The notes under the pieces were generated by a model. It saw only the letters and a list, made by a program, of their open reading frames with translations. It was not told the origin of the DNA and ran no database searches. Shown piece by piece: positions 1-11,441 of a stretch of DNA of 64,000 bases. Each line of letters opens with the position of its first letter. The first letter of the stretch is position 1. The stretch is from Symbiodinium kawagutii (lineage: Eukaryota > Sar > Dinophyceae > Suessiales > Symbiodiniaceae), in assembly GCA_009767595.1 (NCBI GenBank), contig VSDK01020320.1, positions 112,144 to 176,143 of the forward strand, in the 5' to 3' direction. The position numbers were made by a program, and so were the translations under genes.

Positions 1-2050
1 CTCTTCCGATACGTCAAGAACCTGATTTAGGTACACTGTCACGCAGGGCTCAAATGGAACCCAATTGGCAACACCTGAACTCATGCAAAGGTAAAGATCA
101 CTTCTCAAACTTTCGCCTTTCCATGCCAGTATCAGTATCTATGTATGTATCACATCTACATTACAAGGCACCCTGAAGCAGCAATATACTCTAAGGGAAT
201 GTATCACTGGGGAAGGAGACTGAATGTACGCAAACCGTGCCTTAACGAGCCTAATTGACAACATGAGCGTGTAACTGTATGCGTGCATGTATTAAGGCAC
301 GTGATCATAAAGGAACGTATCCTCTTAACTACACGAGGACGTAGGCTTTCGAACCTACGAACAACATCAAACAAAATTCGGTTCAGTGAACACAATCCTG
401 TTCAATTCAATACAATTCAGAATACGCCCATGAATTGCAATGCGTACGACGTGAGCAACGATACAACGGACATTATGTACTTTCACGCGCATGCAACAAA
501 CATGTAACGCATCTTATTGATTGTAATAGATCCGATAGTGTGTGCGATGATGCAGCTAATCATATCTATGCATGCACCTGCACAAACACACACACACATG
601 TAATGTACACTGTGAGTGTATACACATGCAAACACATTGAGAAATTGCACACATTCGAACGCACACAAAGGGATTGAAAACTCCTTTGCCGTTTCTTCTG
701 GCTGGAAGTGGTTCCCAGAACAGAGAATGCCCCTTATGAGTCCGTGCAATCCAGGTAGTGCAACCGATGATCAACAAGGGCTTTCGCAATCGCTCATCGT
801 AGTACATATGCACAATTGCACACCCGCGTATACGCCGCATGCTTATACAACAAAAATACAAATGTAGGCATTACATACCGAAAATAAACAACAACCACAT
901 ATACACATGCAGGTACACTTTTGGATGCGAGTACATGTACATGTTTGTGGGTACGTATGTACTGTAGATACGTTTGCACGTATGTGATCAACTTGTATAC
1001 GTATTTGTCTCCTTGTGCATCTAGCTATATGCATGTATCTATTTCTTTCACTTTATGCACACATGAACCTGACGTATACATAAATATGTGGATATAGGCA
1101 CAAAGACAAGGATATGGTTTTACTTCTAGGTATATGGATTGATAGACATACATGGGTGTGGGACGATACAATACATGACACAATAGGATTTCGCTGCAAA
1201 TAAAGCTCAAAAAACCCACCGGCATATCGATGTAGATATCATGCAATCACAAGTTCCTATGTGACCACATATCTGCAATTATAGACAACGGATTTAGGTG
1301 CATTGTACAACCCATTCAACAATGTAGCAGCTGGTTAGTGCATACGTTGATATGTATGTACATGCATACATGCATACACACATAAATACATACATACATA
1401 AATACATACATACATAAATACATGCATACATACATACATACATACATAAATACATAAGTACATAAATACATAAATACATAAATACATAAATACATACATA
1501 CATACATACATACATACATACATACATACATACATACATACATACATACATACATACATACATACATACAGACATGTGTATATCTTTCAATATGTCTGCA
1601 TGTATCAATGACATCTATATCATATCTCCATTAGAATGTACAAATGTGTTATAAAAATAACTGATACAATTAGATCGGTAGATATACATCCACATGACGG
1701 AAACAATATGACAGAAACACACTTATGGAACATGATGGACCAAATACTAGTGACACAGGATGTTTGATGCTGGATAGATCAAACCGTACTACACGCATCC
1801 ATCATCATCATCTATCTATGTCTTGTACGCCCCTGTATACGCGCAGGCCTACCTATGCATGCGAATGTCAATCTCTATATCCATGTATGCATATGTGAGT
1901 CAACGAAGAATATGCATGTGTGAGTCAACGAAGAATATGCATATGTGGCATGAAGAGCCACTTCCGTGGCGATGCTGTTCGATCATACTTTATCTTTCAA
2001 ACTAGAGTCTTGGCGGAATTTTGATTCAATGATATTCAATCGATTGGCTG
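1..2050. other. Gene-poor, AT-rich spacer
   Basis: I recognise no gene here. The stretch is AT-rich, full of short CA/TA/ACAT runs, and its open frames are short and rich in Cys, His, Tyr and Ile, as expected of non-coding DNA. It includes the ACAT microsatellite described separately. Confidence 0.6.
1362..1569. repeat. (ACAT)n / (ACATAAAT)n microsatellite
   Basis: About 200 bp of tetranucleotide ACAT units interspersed with AAAT units. The reverse strand stays open in all frames as MYVC-type codon runs, which are repeat artefacts and not genes. Confidence 0.95.
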
Positions 2051-2311
2051 GTATTGGACCTCCTGCAGTCAAAGCATATATATATATATATATATACATA
2101 TGGAACCACATGGAACCTATTCCACAACATGCTGTGGCTTTTTCACACTTGGTCAGTTTGAGTCTGGTCGACGAGTTTTCGCTTTGCCGGTTCCACAAAG
2201 ATCGCGCTCGCAAATGTTCCAACCAACTCGAAACATCACGCAATCCATCGGAATCCATCGCATTCTAAATGATTCGAAATGTTTCCGAACAGTTGGATAC
2301 TCAAATGTAGC

Positions 2312-3804
2312 CTTCGGACCGGCATCTTTGACGAAGGCAACAGCTGACCTGAATTGCAACGTTGAAACATCTGAAAGGCCAGCCATAGGCCATTTCCAGT
2401 CCCAACTTTGACACACTTTGTACCCCAAATGCATTGTGATCACGAGGTCTGCGCTGCACAGCTGTCAAAAAGTAAGCGTCCTAAGAGCGAATCCGCTGTG
2501 ATTTGTTCGGCGAGGAAAGTACATGCAATGCACGAGGACGGGTTACATGCGTTTGGATAGCCATTAGAATACAACAGTTGATCTCACGTCCAAGGAGTTT
2601 TAGAGGGCACCCCTGTGAAAAGACAGCAAAAGGACATCTCCATTGACAAGTGCACTTTCCGGTGAGAAAATGCTAGCATTCAAGTCCTCCGCAATGAGCC
2701 GCGAAGGATGCCTGCAATGCAAGGATTTGGGAGAGTGCTTGTCCTCTTGAGCCAGACTTGGTTGTCCTTTTCTATGCGCAAATCAGGTTGCCGTGCATCA
2801 CTTACACAGCACAAGTGCCTGAACGCTGCAACAAATTCAATGTTCGAATGTAATCGCGGAGGATTGGCCTCAAGCAAATGATGCAGGGCAAAATCAAGCA
2901 AATACACATCTTTTTCCTTAAATGATAGAACACCGCAACATTTATGGATATATGGATATTTCGTGATATTTCTATATATCTTCAGCATTCTCTTCATGCT
3001 ATTTTTCTGAATGTATAAATATAAATAGATAAGTAAATAAATAAATAAATAAATATATATATATATATACATATAAATAGAAATAAATAAATAAATATAT
3101 ATGTATATATATATGTATATTTCTGGTAATCAACGGAGCATTGAGCATTGAATGGAGCATTGAGGCGAAGTCCAAAATAAGGCAGTAGATCAGCAGCGGC
3201 AAGAAGTCGTCTGCTGCCAACGGGCGGCTTTGCCCACCTGGTGGGATCAATTTCAATGTTTAACAGGTCATAACAGGTCAACAGACTGAGATACATTTGT
3301 ATAAACATATATATATATAGTCATTCATTTTTGAATAATTTTTGAATATGAGTGCAACTACTTGCATATGATTAAACTTGAATGAATTTCACATTTCAAG
3401 TCTGCGGAATTCTTTGGACATTTGTCTCTTGTTGGTGCAAGTGTAAGAGGCATCTCAGGTCAAAACTTTCGACAATCGCTCTTTTCAGCACATCGTTGAT
3501 CTTGGAGTTTTCAAGAAGAATATGCAGTGCGGTATGTGGTTTCACTGTGTTTTACTAATTACTTTGTAAACATACACATCGAGCAATACACTAACTTCTT
3601 TCAAAGAAACACTGAGAAGTGAACTACCCGGCATGCATTCAAAATGCAAATCATCTTGTCTCTGGGAGCCTTTGCAATGGCCAGAAGGATTACAGGAAGC
3701 AATCAATTTCAATCAATCTCGATTGCCCACTTACATCCACTTACCTTGAACTTGTCCATGCTTCGAAGTTGGTCGACAGCCAAATCCAGCAATGTAACAT
3801 CAAC
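2312..3804 (-). CDS. VPS9-domain protein (Rab5-family guanine nucleotide exchange factor), partial gene model
   Basis: Six short exons, read from high to low coordinates, rebuild the VPS9 fold. Exon 3745-3804 carries LDLAVDQLRSMDKFK. Exon 3628-3669 carries APRDKMICILNACR, the 'PRDKL..ILN.C' helix. A less certain exon near 3470-3540 reads LHILLENSKINDVL. Exon 3173-3237 carries ADDFLPLLIYCLI, the hallmark DDFLPvLIYv motif. Exon 2806-2868 carries ANPPRLHSNIEFVAAFRH. Exon 2312-2348 carries SAVAFVKD, the end of the domain. VPS9 domains catalyse GDP/GTP exchange on Rab5/Rab21-type GTPases at early endosomes. Acceptors are AG|G. Donors are GT at 3745, 3628 and 2806, GA at 3173 and GC at 2312. The exon carrying the YYLT segment and the protein ends were not found, and the phase around the 3.5-kb exon is unresolved. 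The upstream intron holds a MITE and the 2869-3172 intron holds an (ATAA)n microsatellite. Confidence 0.85.
3010..3118. repeat. (TAAA)n/(TA)n microsatellite inside a VPS9-gene intron
   Basis: ATAAATAA and TATATA runs make up much of the 304-nt intron between the VPS9 exons 3173-3237 and 2806-2868. Confidence 0.9.
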
Positions 3805-3893
3805 CTGGGCGCCGAAGGTATCACAATGAAACAAATGATGATGAACAAATGCCGAACGAATGATGGAAAAATGATGAAACATAGTACTCACAT

Positions 3894-3991
3894 GGTGGTT
3901 TCTCAAAATAGGGGACCCAAACTGGTTGTTTTACTACTATCAATGGTTGATATTGGATGATTTGGGATGTCCCCTATTTTGAGAAACGCCC
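3894..3991. mobile_element. MITE copy 1 (98 bp, GGTTTCTCAAAATAGGGG terminal inverted repeats)
   Basis: The left end GGTGGTTTCTCAAAATAGGG is the near-perfect reverse complement of the right end (CCCTATTTTGAGAAACGCCC). The element is flanked by a 4-bp direct repeat ACAT (3890-3893 and 3992-3995), a plausible target-site duplication. There is no coding capacity. It lies between coding exons of the VPS9-domain gene, so it is probably intronic. Two relatives occur at 14929 and 15338. Confidence 0.85.
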
Positions 3992-4159
3992 ACATGTAGG
4001 ATTCTCAGACTCCAACTGATGGGACGCCCAGATTTTGAAAGCCAACCCAACCTCAGCGTGAGTGACAGCGAAGTCGTAGTTCCTGCATGAAACTTTCACA
4101 AACTTTAGTGCTTTGCTAGTTACTTTTGTATGGTTTGGGGGCTGGGACAAGTACCCCCA

Positions 4160-4790
4160 ACATCCTCCAACTATGTAAAAGTGCTCCTCCACTAGAAGAC
4201 AATTGCACTGAAAAGGGCTCCTGCACTGGGCTTCGGTGTCAACAGATTTTCCGAGTGATGGTGGCGGTCCCGTCAAGCAAATGGCCGACCCACCCGACTC
4301 GCTGGCTCAAAGAAATGAAAAAAAACTTGTTACATCTTGTTACCCTTGAGAAGCGAAGCATATGCAGCTGTGACCCTGGCTGAGGCTGTCTATCCTGCGC
4401 TTCAGAATTTCATCCTGACAAAGCATACCGGAAAGCATTGCGGACGCATGAGCAAAAAGTGACGAGAGGCAAACTGCATTTTGCGACTGTCTAATTGAAT
4501 GAGAGGACGCAGAACTGCTAGGATCGATGTCCTCGTCTGGATCGTTCTCCAAGCAAAAGATTTTCCCATGCAGTCTGATCATGAGAAACCTCAACATTTA
4601 GAAAGCCTCAGATCACAACTTGTCGAAGCTTCACTGCTGTGATCCCGGCTTCTCGAGTCCCTCTGCTGCACTCATTTGCCCAGCCTTGCTGTGTGCATCC
4701 GTCTGCATCAGTCTGCCAGGCTTTGAACATCTTTTTACTACAAATTCCTGCTGTTACGCTGAAGATGGGCCTCATCAGCTTCTGCTGCAA
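4160..4790 (-). CDS. Candidate upstream exons of the VPS9-domain gene
   Basis: The minus-strand frame at about 4376-4560 is acidic/Ser-rich and then helical, ending DEILKRRIDSLSQ. This resembles the helix that opens VPS9 domains. A short frame near 4160-4200 (LLVEEHFYI) resembles the following 'F...EHLdI' segment. A further frame at 4630-4790 is open but not recognised. Position and strand fit the 5' part of the gene at 2312-3804, but splice sites were not fixed, so this is an inference. Confidence 0.4.
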
Positions 4791-4869
4791 ACACCGTGAC
4801 TCGGGAGAACATCCATTCCTAACAGATCAAATCCTGCATTTTTCTGCTCAAAAAACATTGAAGAGCTGA

Positions 4870-5245
4870 TGAGGATGAACAACCATTGCAGCATGATATT
4901 CTAGTTTACAAACAAATCCTGACTCATATATGAAAAGACACGTATTTTGATTCCAGGAAAATAGATCGCATACATTCCACGCATCAAACACAGCATCAAG
5001 AAACTACAGTCCTGTGTAGATGACAGGAATTTGTGGATCCGATCAGCTGCCTGATCGCGCGATAGGCCTCCTTAGTTGAAAGCATTGCTTCCAGTGGCCA
5101 GGTGGAAACGCCAAAGACTTCCTATAGAAATTAACTGAGGCATCTGAGGCATCAAACCTTCAGGGAACTGTCTCACAAAGTCCTGCCGTGGAAATCGAAG
5201 CTGTTTGGACCTGAAATCTCTTGTGAAATATATAACTTTAAGTAC

Positions 5246-5288
<43 letters not shown>

Positions 5289-5443
5289 AATCAATCAATC
5301 AATCAATCAAGATACTACTATATGAATCTATATGATATAACTCTTCTGGATCTCCTGCATTTTGGCCGCCAAAGGCATCGCAGACTCATGCCTCGAGCGC
5401 ATGTGATCAAGGCAAGCTGTAGCACTGTACCGCGCTGCGCTAC
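4870..5443. other. Spacer with (ATCT)n(AATC)n microsatellite
   Basis: No gene recognised. A clean run of ATCT units (about 5240-5288) passes directly into CAAT units (about 5289-5311). Confidence 0.6.
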
Positions 5444-5683
5444 GTCGTGTACTGCGGAGTTGGGCTTCTGGACTTCAGCATCTCCCGGAAGGTCATGTAC
5501 TCGTTCCGAGGTGCGGAGGAACTTGCACAACGAAGCGGTCAGCTTTGCAAAAGTTCTCCCTACCAATTCACATCTTGTAAACATAGGACATCAAAGGACA
5601 TGTATTCAACATGTATGGTCATGTCATAGGTCCTTGCCTTGTTGCAGGGTCACTTGTCGTTCCGCTCTGACCATCGTTGGAGC
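5444..5683 (-). CDS. Two phase-matched exons of an unrecognised protein
   Basis: Exon 5638-5683 encodes APTMVRAERQVTLQQ and ends on a GC donor (CAAG|GCAAGG) in phase 1. Exon 5444-5559 starts at AG|GG in the complementary phase. It continues as GRTFAKLTASLCKFLRTSE... for 38 codons to a GT donor. The segment vaguely resembles the C-terminal half of a small GTPase, but none of the diagnostic motifs is visible, so no function is assigned. It could be the 5' portion of the VPS9-domain gene or a separate gene. Confidence 0.45.
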
Positions 5684-5799
5684 CTTGTACGAGTCTGCAC
5701 GCGTGTCATGCTTTACTGAAGTGGTACACCATGAGAAGGCAAGCCTTGTACCTCGCCAGGCTCCTGTTTCTCATCCTGGGAGAGATACAAAATAACAAT

Positions 5800-7376
5800 A
5801 CAATATACATATTTGTCCATACATCTAAAACAAACAACTCAAATCAAATAGACAAAACATGTGGGCAATAGCTGCCACGGTTCTGTTTGACACTGGGCCT
5901 TGTTGCTCTCATCCATGCCCTCTCAGCCTGAACTCGACTTCAAACACAAACTTGGTCACAGCCTAATTCTTCATCTCTTTCACCATCTGCACACATCTCC
6001 ACCCCCTCTTTCTTTGCTGGACTTCACTACAGGCTGCAAATGGCACATCACACACCCGGTTGGTTGCATTCAAAACAGTCGATCTTGAAGCACATATTCG
6101 GTTGTGTGCAGTCTCCATCTACCACGCATGCATCTACTATGCATGCATGTTCAGAACATTTCGTGGGATTTCAATAAGATTTGAGTCGACTTCCCATGCC
6201 ATCCCGTGAACAGCCGAGGGACGGCACTCTGAGAGACTTGGCACATTCACTCGACAAGGCATGTTTGGCTGAAACATGATGGGAGAGAAAACTTATGTAG
6301 TATGGAAAATCAAAACTTAAGGATGGTGTGAAACATGCTGAACGTGTTGTCATCATTCTTTAGTGACTTTTGCGCTTGTTTATTGTCACATGTTGGCGAT
6401 AGTTCTTTTGAGGATTTAAATTACTCTTTCGTCGCTAGCTGGCTTGTCTGCAGTAGAGGATTTTGTGCCATTCGACGGGCACTTAACCAACGTGAAAACT
6501 TTCAAACTGTATCCAATGGCTTCATTTCTGTGGAAGTGGCAAATCACATGAGTTGACTGGGTGTCTGTAACGTTGCTCTTTTGCCTGCTGTGTGATCCCT
6601 GTCTGAGGCATCGACTACAACTTTGTCAATCGAGTATGAGTACATGACAGGTGGAATTGCTGACTGTAAAAGCAAAAGTATACCAAAACAACAATTATTT
6701 TTTATTTTTCACAAATGCAAATCACAGCATTGCCAGCGTTGACATAAATCAACAAACACAATAAAGATACATACAAATATACGTACACATTCTGCAACAT
6801 GTAAACTATTGACGCATATACGCTTTGAATATGATGTATATATGATGTATATATGATGTATATATGTGTATATATGTGTATATATTATATGTGTATATAT
6901 GTGTATATATGTGTATCATATTAAAAAATATATCAACGTAACCCGTCATTGTATGGTATGATGCAATAATATGCAATACATTGGGGGACCTACTACGCTA
7001 CAACATATTACACAATCATGGGACAATCTTTTGATTCTTGCAAATTAGGATTTCAAGTTTATCAACATGGAGGCACGGTGCTTGGAAACCTCTTTATACC
7101 TTGAGTACCTTTCACAGTCAATATCGATACTTACCATAAAAAGGAAAGTGCTCAGAAATGCTCAAAAGCTCTATGAATTAGGCAATCTTTTGTGTTGCTG
7201 CCATGCTACGTGAAATCGAATCGGGTACTCCAAACAAAAGTCCAGACCCGGAAAAAATACATACTGCTTCTGGAGTTTAAGTTTCTTTACTTTCTAGTCG
7301 ATCCAAACTCGCACTACTACCAAGTGAGCACCTTTCTACGCCGTTTGTATATTGTTGGGCTCAATCACCTTTGACA
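5800..7376. other. Spacer, no gene recognised
   Basis: AT-rich, with TATATGATGTA/TGTATATA runs at about 6825-6925. It lies immediately downstream of the thioesterase stop codon (7377) and may hold the 5' end of the next minus-strand gene, but I see no supportable exon. Confidence 0.5.
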
Positions 7377-8585
7377 TCACGTCGCATCACGACGAAGCTT
7401 CTTCTCTGGTGGTGGTGTAACGGTAGTATCCTCACGATGCAATGGCACCCCTTCTTCATCTTCACTGTCTGTGCCGTCAATGCTCAACTCTTCTTCCTCA
7501 GCCCCTTCACATTCTTCACTGCTTTCTTGCATAGCATGCCACTCTTTCACTGTTATTTCTGGCCCGGCGGAATCGTTTACTGCATCTGTGATAGCTTTGA
7601 TCGCTTCTGCAGAAGGCATAGACAATAGTTGTCCCGCCTGTCGAACGACTGCTGGCACCAGAGTCTCCGTCTCAGCCAAACCTGTAGGGTCAATCAGCCC
7701 TAAAATAGAAGCAGTGCTGATTTCCTCACCCGCGGGAACATTTTGAAGAGCGTTCAACCTACTCCTAGACACGTAAACCGCTGCAGGCTCCGCATCACTG
7801 TCACTCCCATTCTCCCAGGAGACATTTTCAGGAATTGGCAAGTGCAGCCTTTTACATATAAATTCCATGACGTCATTGAGGAGTTCGGGACATGACTCGT
7901 GCTGGATGCCAGGGTACTTACGAAAGTTAACTTCTGCACCAGTCTCTTTCAGCAGGTTTTTGACAGCTTCTGCACAGGAAACATCTACCATGTCATCCGA
8001 TTCGCCATGGCAAACCAAAAACGGTGTGGAGATCTCCCTTTTCGCTGCGAGCAGGTCACACACTGCAGGTCTGGCCCAGCCGGCCAAGATGATGCAGCCA
8101 GCCAAAGGCTTGGGATATCGAAGTGCGCACTCCAAGGCAATGGCTGCCCCTTGGGAGAAGCCACCAATCAGCAGCCGCTTTGGCGACACAGATTGCTCAA
8201 GTTCACTGAGCTCAGCCAGTACTGCTTCTACAGAGCTAGCATAAGGCCCAGCTCCCTCTTGATCATTGTCTGTATAGTCAGTTGATCCTGGCCGAATCCG
8301 GTCCTGTGTAAAGAACTGTCCCCATGCCCGGAATTTTCGATTTCCAAAACATGGCTGGGAGAAAGTCGGAGCACAAAGGTGGACCCACTTCCAATTCGCA
8401 TCTACTGAGGTGCGGAAGGGCTGCAATGCTTCAGCCCACCCTCCGGGCGAATCCCCAAAGCCATGGAGCCAAAGAATCGCCGCCGAGTCGGGCGAAGCGT
8501 CAAGCTGTCCGAGAACCAGTGGCTTTCCGAGCTCAGCCTTTGGAGCACTCATGGCATCCCATGAGATCCCATGGCTATGATCCAC
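7377..8585 (-). CDS. Intronless acyl-protein thioesterase / carboxylesterase-like alpha/beta hydrolase with C-terminal extension
   Basis: A 402-codon frame with no intron. Residues about 20-240 form a phospholipase/carboxylesterase (APT/LYPLA-type) hydrolase. It has the oxyanion segment LWLHGFGDSPGGW, the nucleophile elbow GGFSQGAA (Ser), HGESDDMVD (catalytic Asp) and GIQHESCPE (catalytic His), in family order and spacing. These enzymes remove palmitoyl groups from protein cysteines or hydrolyse lysophospholipids in the cytosol. Family members are usually 220-240 aa. Here about 160 extra residues follow, ending in an acidic stretch (EECEGAEEEE) and a basic tail (EKKLRRDAT). An alternative start is Met-12 at 8552, which fits the usual N-terminus better. 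The lack of introns contrasts sharply with the neighbouring genes and may indicate a retrocopy. Confidence 0.93.
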   Translation of the reverse strand: MDHSHGISWDAMSAPKAELGKPLVLGQLDASPDSAAILWLHGFGDSPGGWAEALQPFRTSVDANWKWVHLCAPTFSQPCFGNRKFRAWGQFFTQDRIRPGSTDYTDNDQEGAGPYASSVEAVLAELSELEQSVSPKRLLIGGFSQGAAIALECALRYPKPLAGCIILAGWARPAVCDLLAAKREISTPFLVCHGESDDMVDVSCAEAVKNLLKETGAEVNFRKYPGIQHESCPELLNDVMEFICKRLHLPIPENVSWENGSDSDAEPAAVYVSRSRLNALQNVPAGEEISTASILGLIDPTGLAETETLVPAVVRQAGQLLSMPSAEAIKAITDAVNDSAGPEITVKEWHAMQESSEECEGAEEEELSIDGTDSEDEEGVPLHREDTTVTPPPEKKLRRDAT

Positions 8586-9032
8586 TTTCTGAGCTATGCA
8601 TATCTATCCATGTCTGTCCATACCCATCCAAATCTTATCCATGTGACTCACTATGTAATTTCTGTTGTTCCCATTCGTTTTTTGATTCTACATGATCTTC
8701 AGGGATAGAAGTGCATTGCTAGTGCTGCTAGTGCGTCTGATGGCTGGTGCAAAGTCTAGAGCAGTGGCAGCCTAGCACTTTATGGACGTGAGTTATGAGA
8801 CCAGTGAAGCTTGTGTAAAAGGGGGCAACAGGCAGATCAGGCAGCAAGCGACTGACAACGATCAGAACGAAACATCGGTTTCAAGCACAGGGTCAATTTG
8901 CAATGCCTCGAAGTTGGACACGGAAAGGAAACGACAAAATGAGGAAGTGCAAAGTCACAATTCTGTTGCAACCAAACACTGACACAGTTTGCAGTTCCAC
9001 CTACAGAGTTTGCACGAACATGTCTGAATAAT
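8586..9032. other. Intergenic spacer upstream of the thioesterase
   Basis: No gene recognised. I looked for a relict of the dinoflagellate spliced leader just upstream of the thioesterase start and did not see one. Confidence 0.5.
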
Positions 9033-9809
9033 TCAATCTCTGACCATGTCACAGCTTCTCTCCTCAACATAGTCACTTTTGATTCTGAGCTCCTCCTTGT
9101 CGCATCCCAACTGCGAGGGAAATGCACCTCGCTCTGAGAAAGATCCTCGCCGTGCCTCTTGGATCATCTTGGAAGCTGCGCGGCGCTCTTGGACCGACAC
9201 CAGCTGTTTGGCAATCTTCGAAGCGGCCCGGGCTGCAGTGCCAACACGTCAGCAACTCACTGAACTTCTTCCAGTGACCACCTGATGGTGACCACATCAT
9301 CTGCTCCCCCAACCATATCCATCCCCGTCCCTTGAGTCTAAAGCTTTCCCTGCTTAGCACTGCTTAATAATTACGCAAAGTATCCCCAATCTCCCACTGA
9401 TAACTACCTACTTTGCCGTTCTGCCTGTACTGTCATCTTGCAACCAGACGACACTTCGATATCCCGCACCACGAAGTCTTCATGTGCAGCCAGGGTTGTA
9501 TTCCTTGAAAACTTGGCTGACCGGAGACACCAAATTAAGAGCAGTCAACAGTTGCTTTATCGGAAGAAGGCCGACAGTTTTAGCTCTAAATTCTGCGATT
9601 TCAAAGCTCTCTTCTGCAAAGAAATCTCTCGAAGCTGGAACCTGAAGGTTGGCGTGGGAGAAGAGTGTCCTTGCCTCATAGCAGAATGGATTCAATGTGC
9701 AACAAAATCCTCCCTGCTCCACATTCTCAAATGTCAAAGTAATACAAACGGAAGAGGCAGCCAGAGGCAAACGAGTTTGAAACATGTCAACAAAATCAGC
9801 CAAGTACAA
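9033..9809 (-). CDS. Unrecognised protein, 3' part of a multi-exon gene
   Basis: The last exon, about 9033-9232, is basic and helical (KIAKQLVSVQERRAASKMIQ, then SFSERGAFPSQLG) and ends ...RSCDMVRD with a TGA at 9033-9035. Further upstream, 9480-9809 is an open frame with normal protein composition (VPASRDFFAEESFEIAEFRA). A short frame at 9438-9490 reads AAHEDFVVRDIEVSSGCKM. A cytochrome P450-like 'R.A.EDFV..DIEV' segment was considered, but no haem-binding Cys motif follows. No family is assigned. Splice sites between the pieces were not resolved. Confidence 0.5.
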
Positions 9810-9849
9810 GCAATCTTATGCCAATGGTATGCAACGTTGGTAACTTGCT

Positions 9850-11441
9850 GTTGTATCACGCACCAATCGTCATACGGACATCAAAGTCTAAGCGTGCTAG
9901 AACCTGCTGGATTTCACATGCTTCACGCAGGCACTGAATTGCACTGATACTGTGTATGATTTTTTGCTGTATATCTATATATGCATCTGCCGGAACAAGA
10001 AAATTTCCTCCCAGGGTGCCAAATCCACGCTGCTACTTCTCCCGATTTTGGGGTGTTGTAACATCAGACCGCCTCTAGGGTCTGGAATCCAAGTGTTCAC
10101 AAGATTTAGAATTTAGACAACTCAGTTTTTGATACAATTTGATGGTCGGCAGTGATAACTCCTATGTTATCTGCCACAATCGTGATTGGTGCTGTGGTGA
10201 AATGAACTCAGCGCACACAGGTGGCTATGTTGTATCAAGATACAAACATGATCGACATATTCTCTGCAAAAAAAGTACGCGCCTGTGTATGTGTGTGTAT
10301 ATCATATATGATGCGTGTATTGTGTATTTCAATTTCAATCTGTATTGTGTGTCTATCATTGTCCTATCTGCATCCGTGGCACCGCTTTTAATGCTCCGTC
10401 CACGAGTGCGTTGCTGTTTGTACGTAATATTAATCTGCCTGGGAGCTGTTTGCAATCGTGCTTGGCATTTTGCATTCTCGTTTAGGGCGTTTTCACGAAC
10501 TGCCTTGTGCACTCATCCCTGAAAGCAAAATATCCTTCTTCTCCGGGCTGGGAACGTGGACTGTCTTGAGAACTGTTCATTCTTTAGTGTCTTTTGTGCA
10601 AAAGTATATAGCAGGGTAACCGTACATCAGGTGAGACAAAAAATGATAAAGGTCGACCAATGTGAATCTGAACAACACCGCGTACAAAGCCACACTCCGC
10701 AAAGAGCACAAGCATCCACAAGCAACCGTACAGGGGCACTAGCGCGCACACACAAATAAACAATCTGACACAGAGAGATGTGATTTATTGCTGGCAGTGG
10801 CTTTGCACAGGAGTTGCAACTTGGTAGCAAAAGTCACTTCCAAACAACCAAGACCAAGGGAGAAGTGAACTAAACAGACCCCGGACACAAAAAACGCCGT
10901 AGATTGACAAGACCATGGACACATTTGAAGAAGAAACTAAGAAAGCAGTTCCTCCCACTGGCACATCTTCAAGCACTAAAAGTGCAGGCAGCTCCAGCAG
11001 ACCTGGCTAGGCCTTTCGTGATTTGGTGGAGGGAACACTGAGATACATTCAGGAGCAAAATGTGCCTGAGATCGGGACAGCAAATCTGATTGAACGACGA
11101 AAGCATGCCGTCCTCTTCAAAACGAAAAGCAAGACATGGAAGCAATGCGGCTGATAGAACTCCTTAGAGGAAATGCAAATCTTACGTTGCATCATGCAAC
11201 ATCACACCATTGCAAATCAATCTGTGGAACGATGGACAGTCATGGACAATCTAATAGTCAAGACACACTTGATATAACTTAATCGGATGTTCACCACAAC
11301 GGCTTATTCAAGCAATGTTAAATCGGAATCCTGAAACATCCTGAAGCAGTGCACACTAAAAAAACAAAAAACGGGAAAACAAAAAGCAGGACAAACATGA
11401 GCAACTTGATGCAATTTGATCATCCTTTAAGGTGCAGGTAC
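9850..11441. other. Unresolved region, probably the 3' end of the TLDc gene plus spacer
   Basis: The TLDc gene must continue below 11442, because the end of its domain is not yet present there. Minus-strand frames at 10785-10976 and around 11040-11140 are open, but I could not align them to the end of the TLDc family. The remainder is AT-rich spacer. Confidence 0.4.

Noticed and set aside
1..12. Illumina adapter remnant at the window start (CTCTTCCGAT)
   Set aside because: Only ten bases match the adapter end and the next bases differ. I cannot tell whether the window starts at a contig end.
1294..1614. Overlapping 74-106 aa minus-strand frames
   Set aside because: They only translate the ACAT microsatellite.
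2741..2765. Relict spliced-leader (CTTGAGCCA, reverse)
   Set aside because: The match stops after nine bases and lies inside the VPS9 gene, not at a gene start.
9438..9809. Cytochrome P450
   Set aside because: An 'EDFV..DIEV'-like segment is present but there is no FxxGxRxCxG haem motif in the downstream exon.
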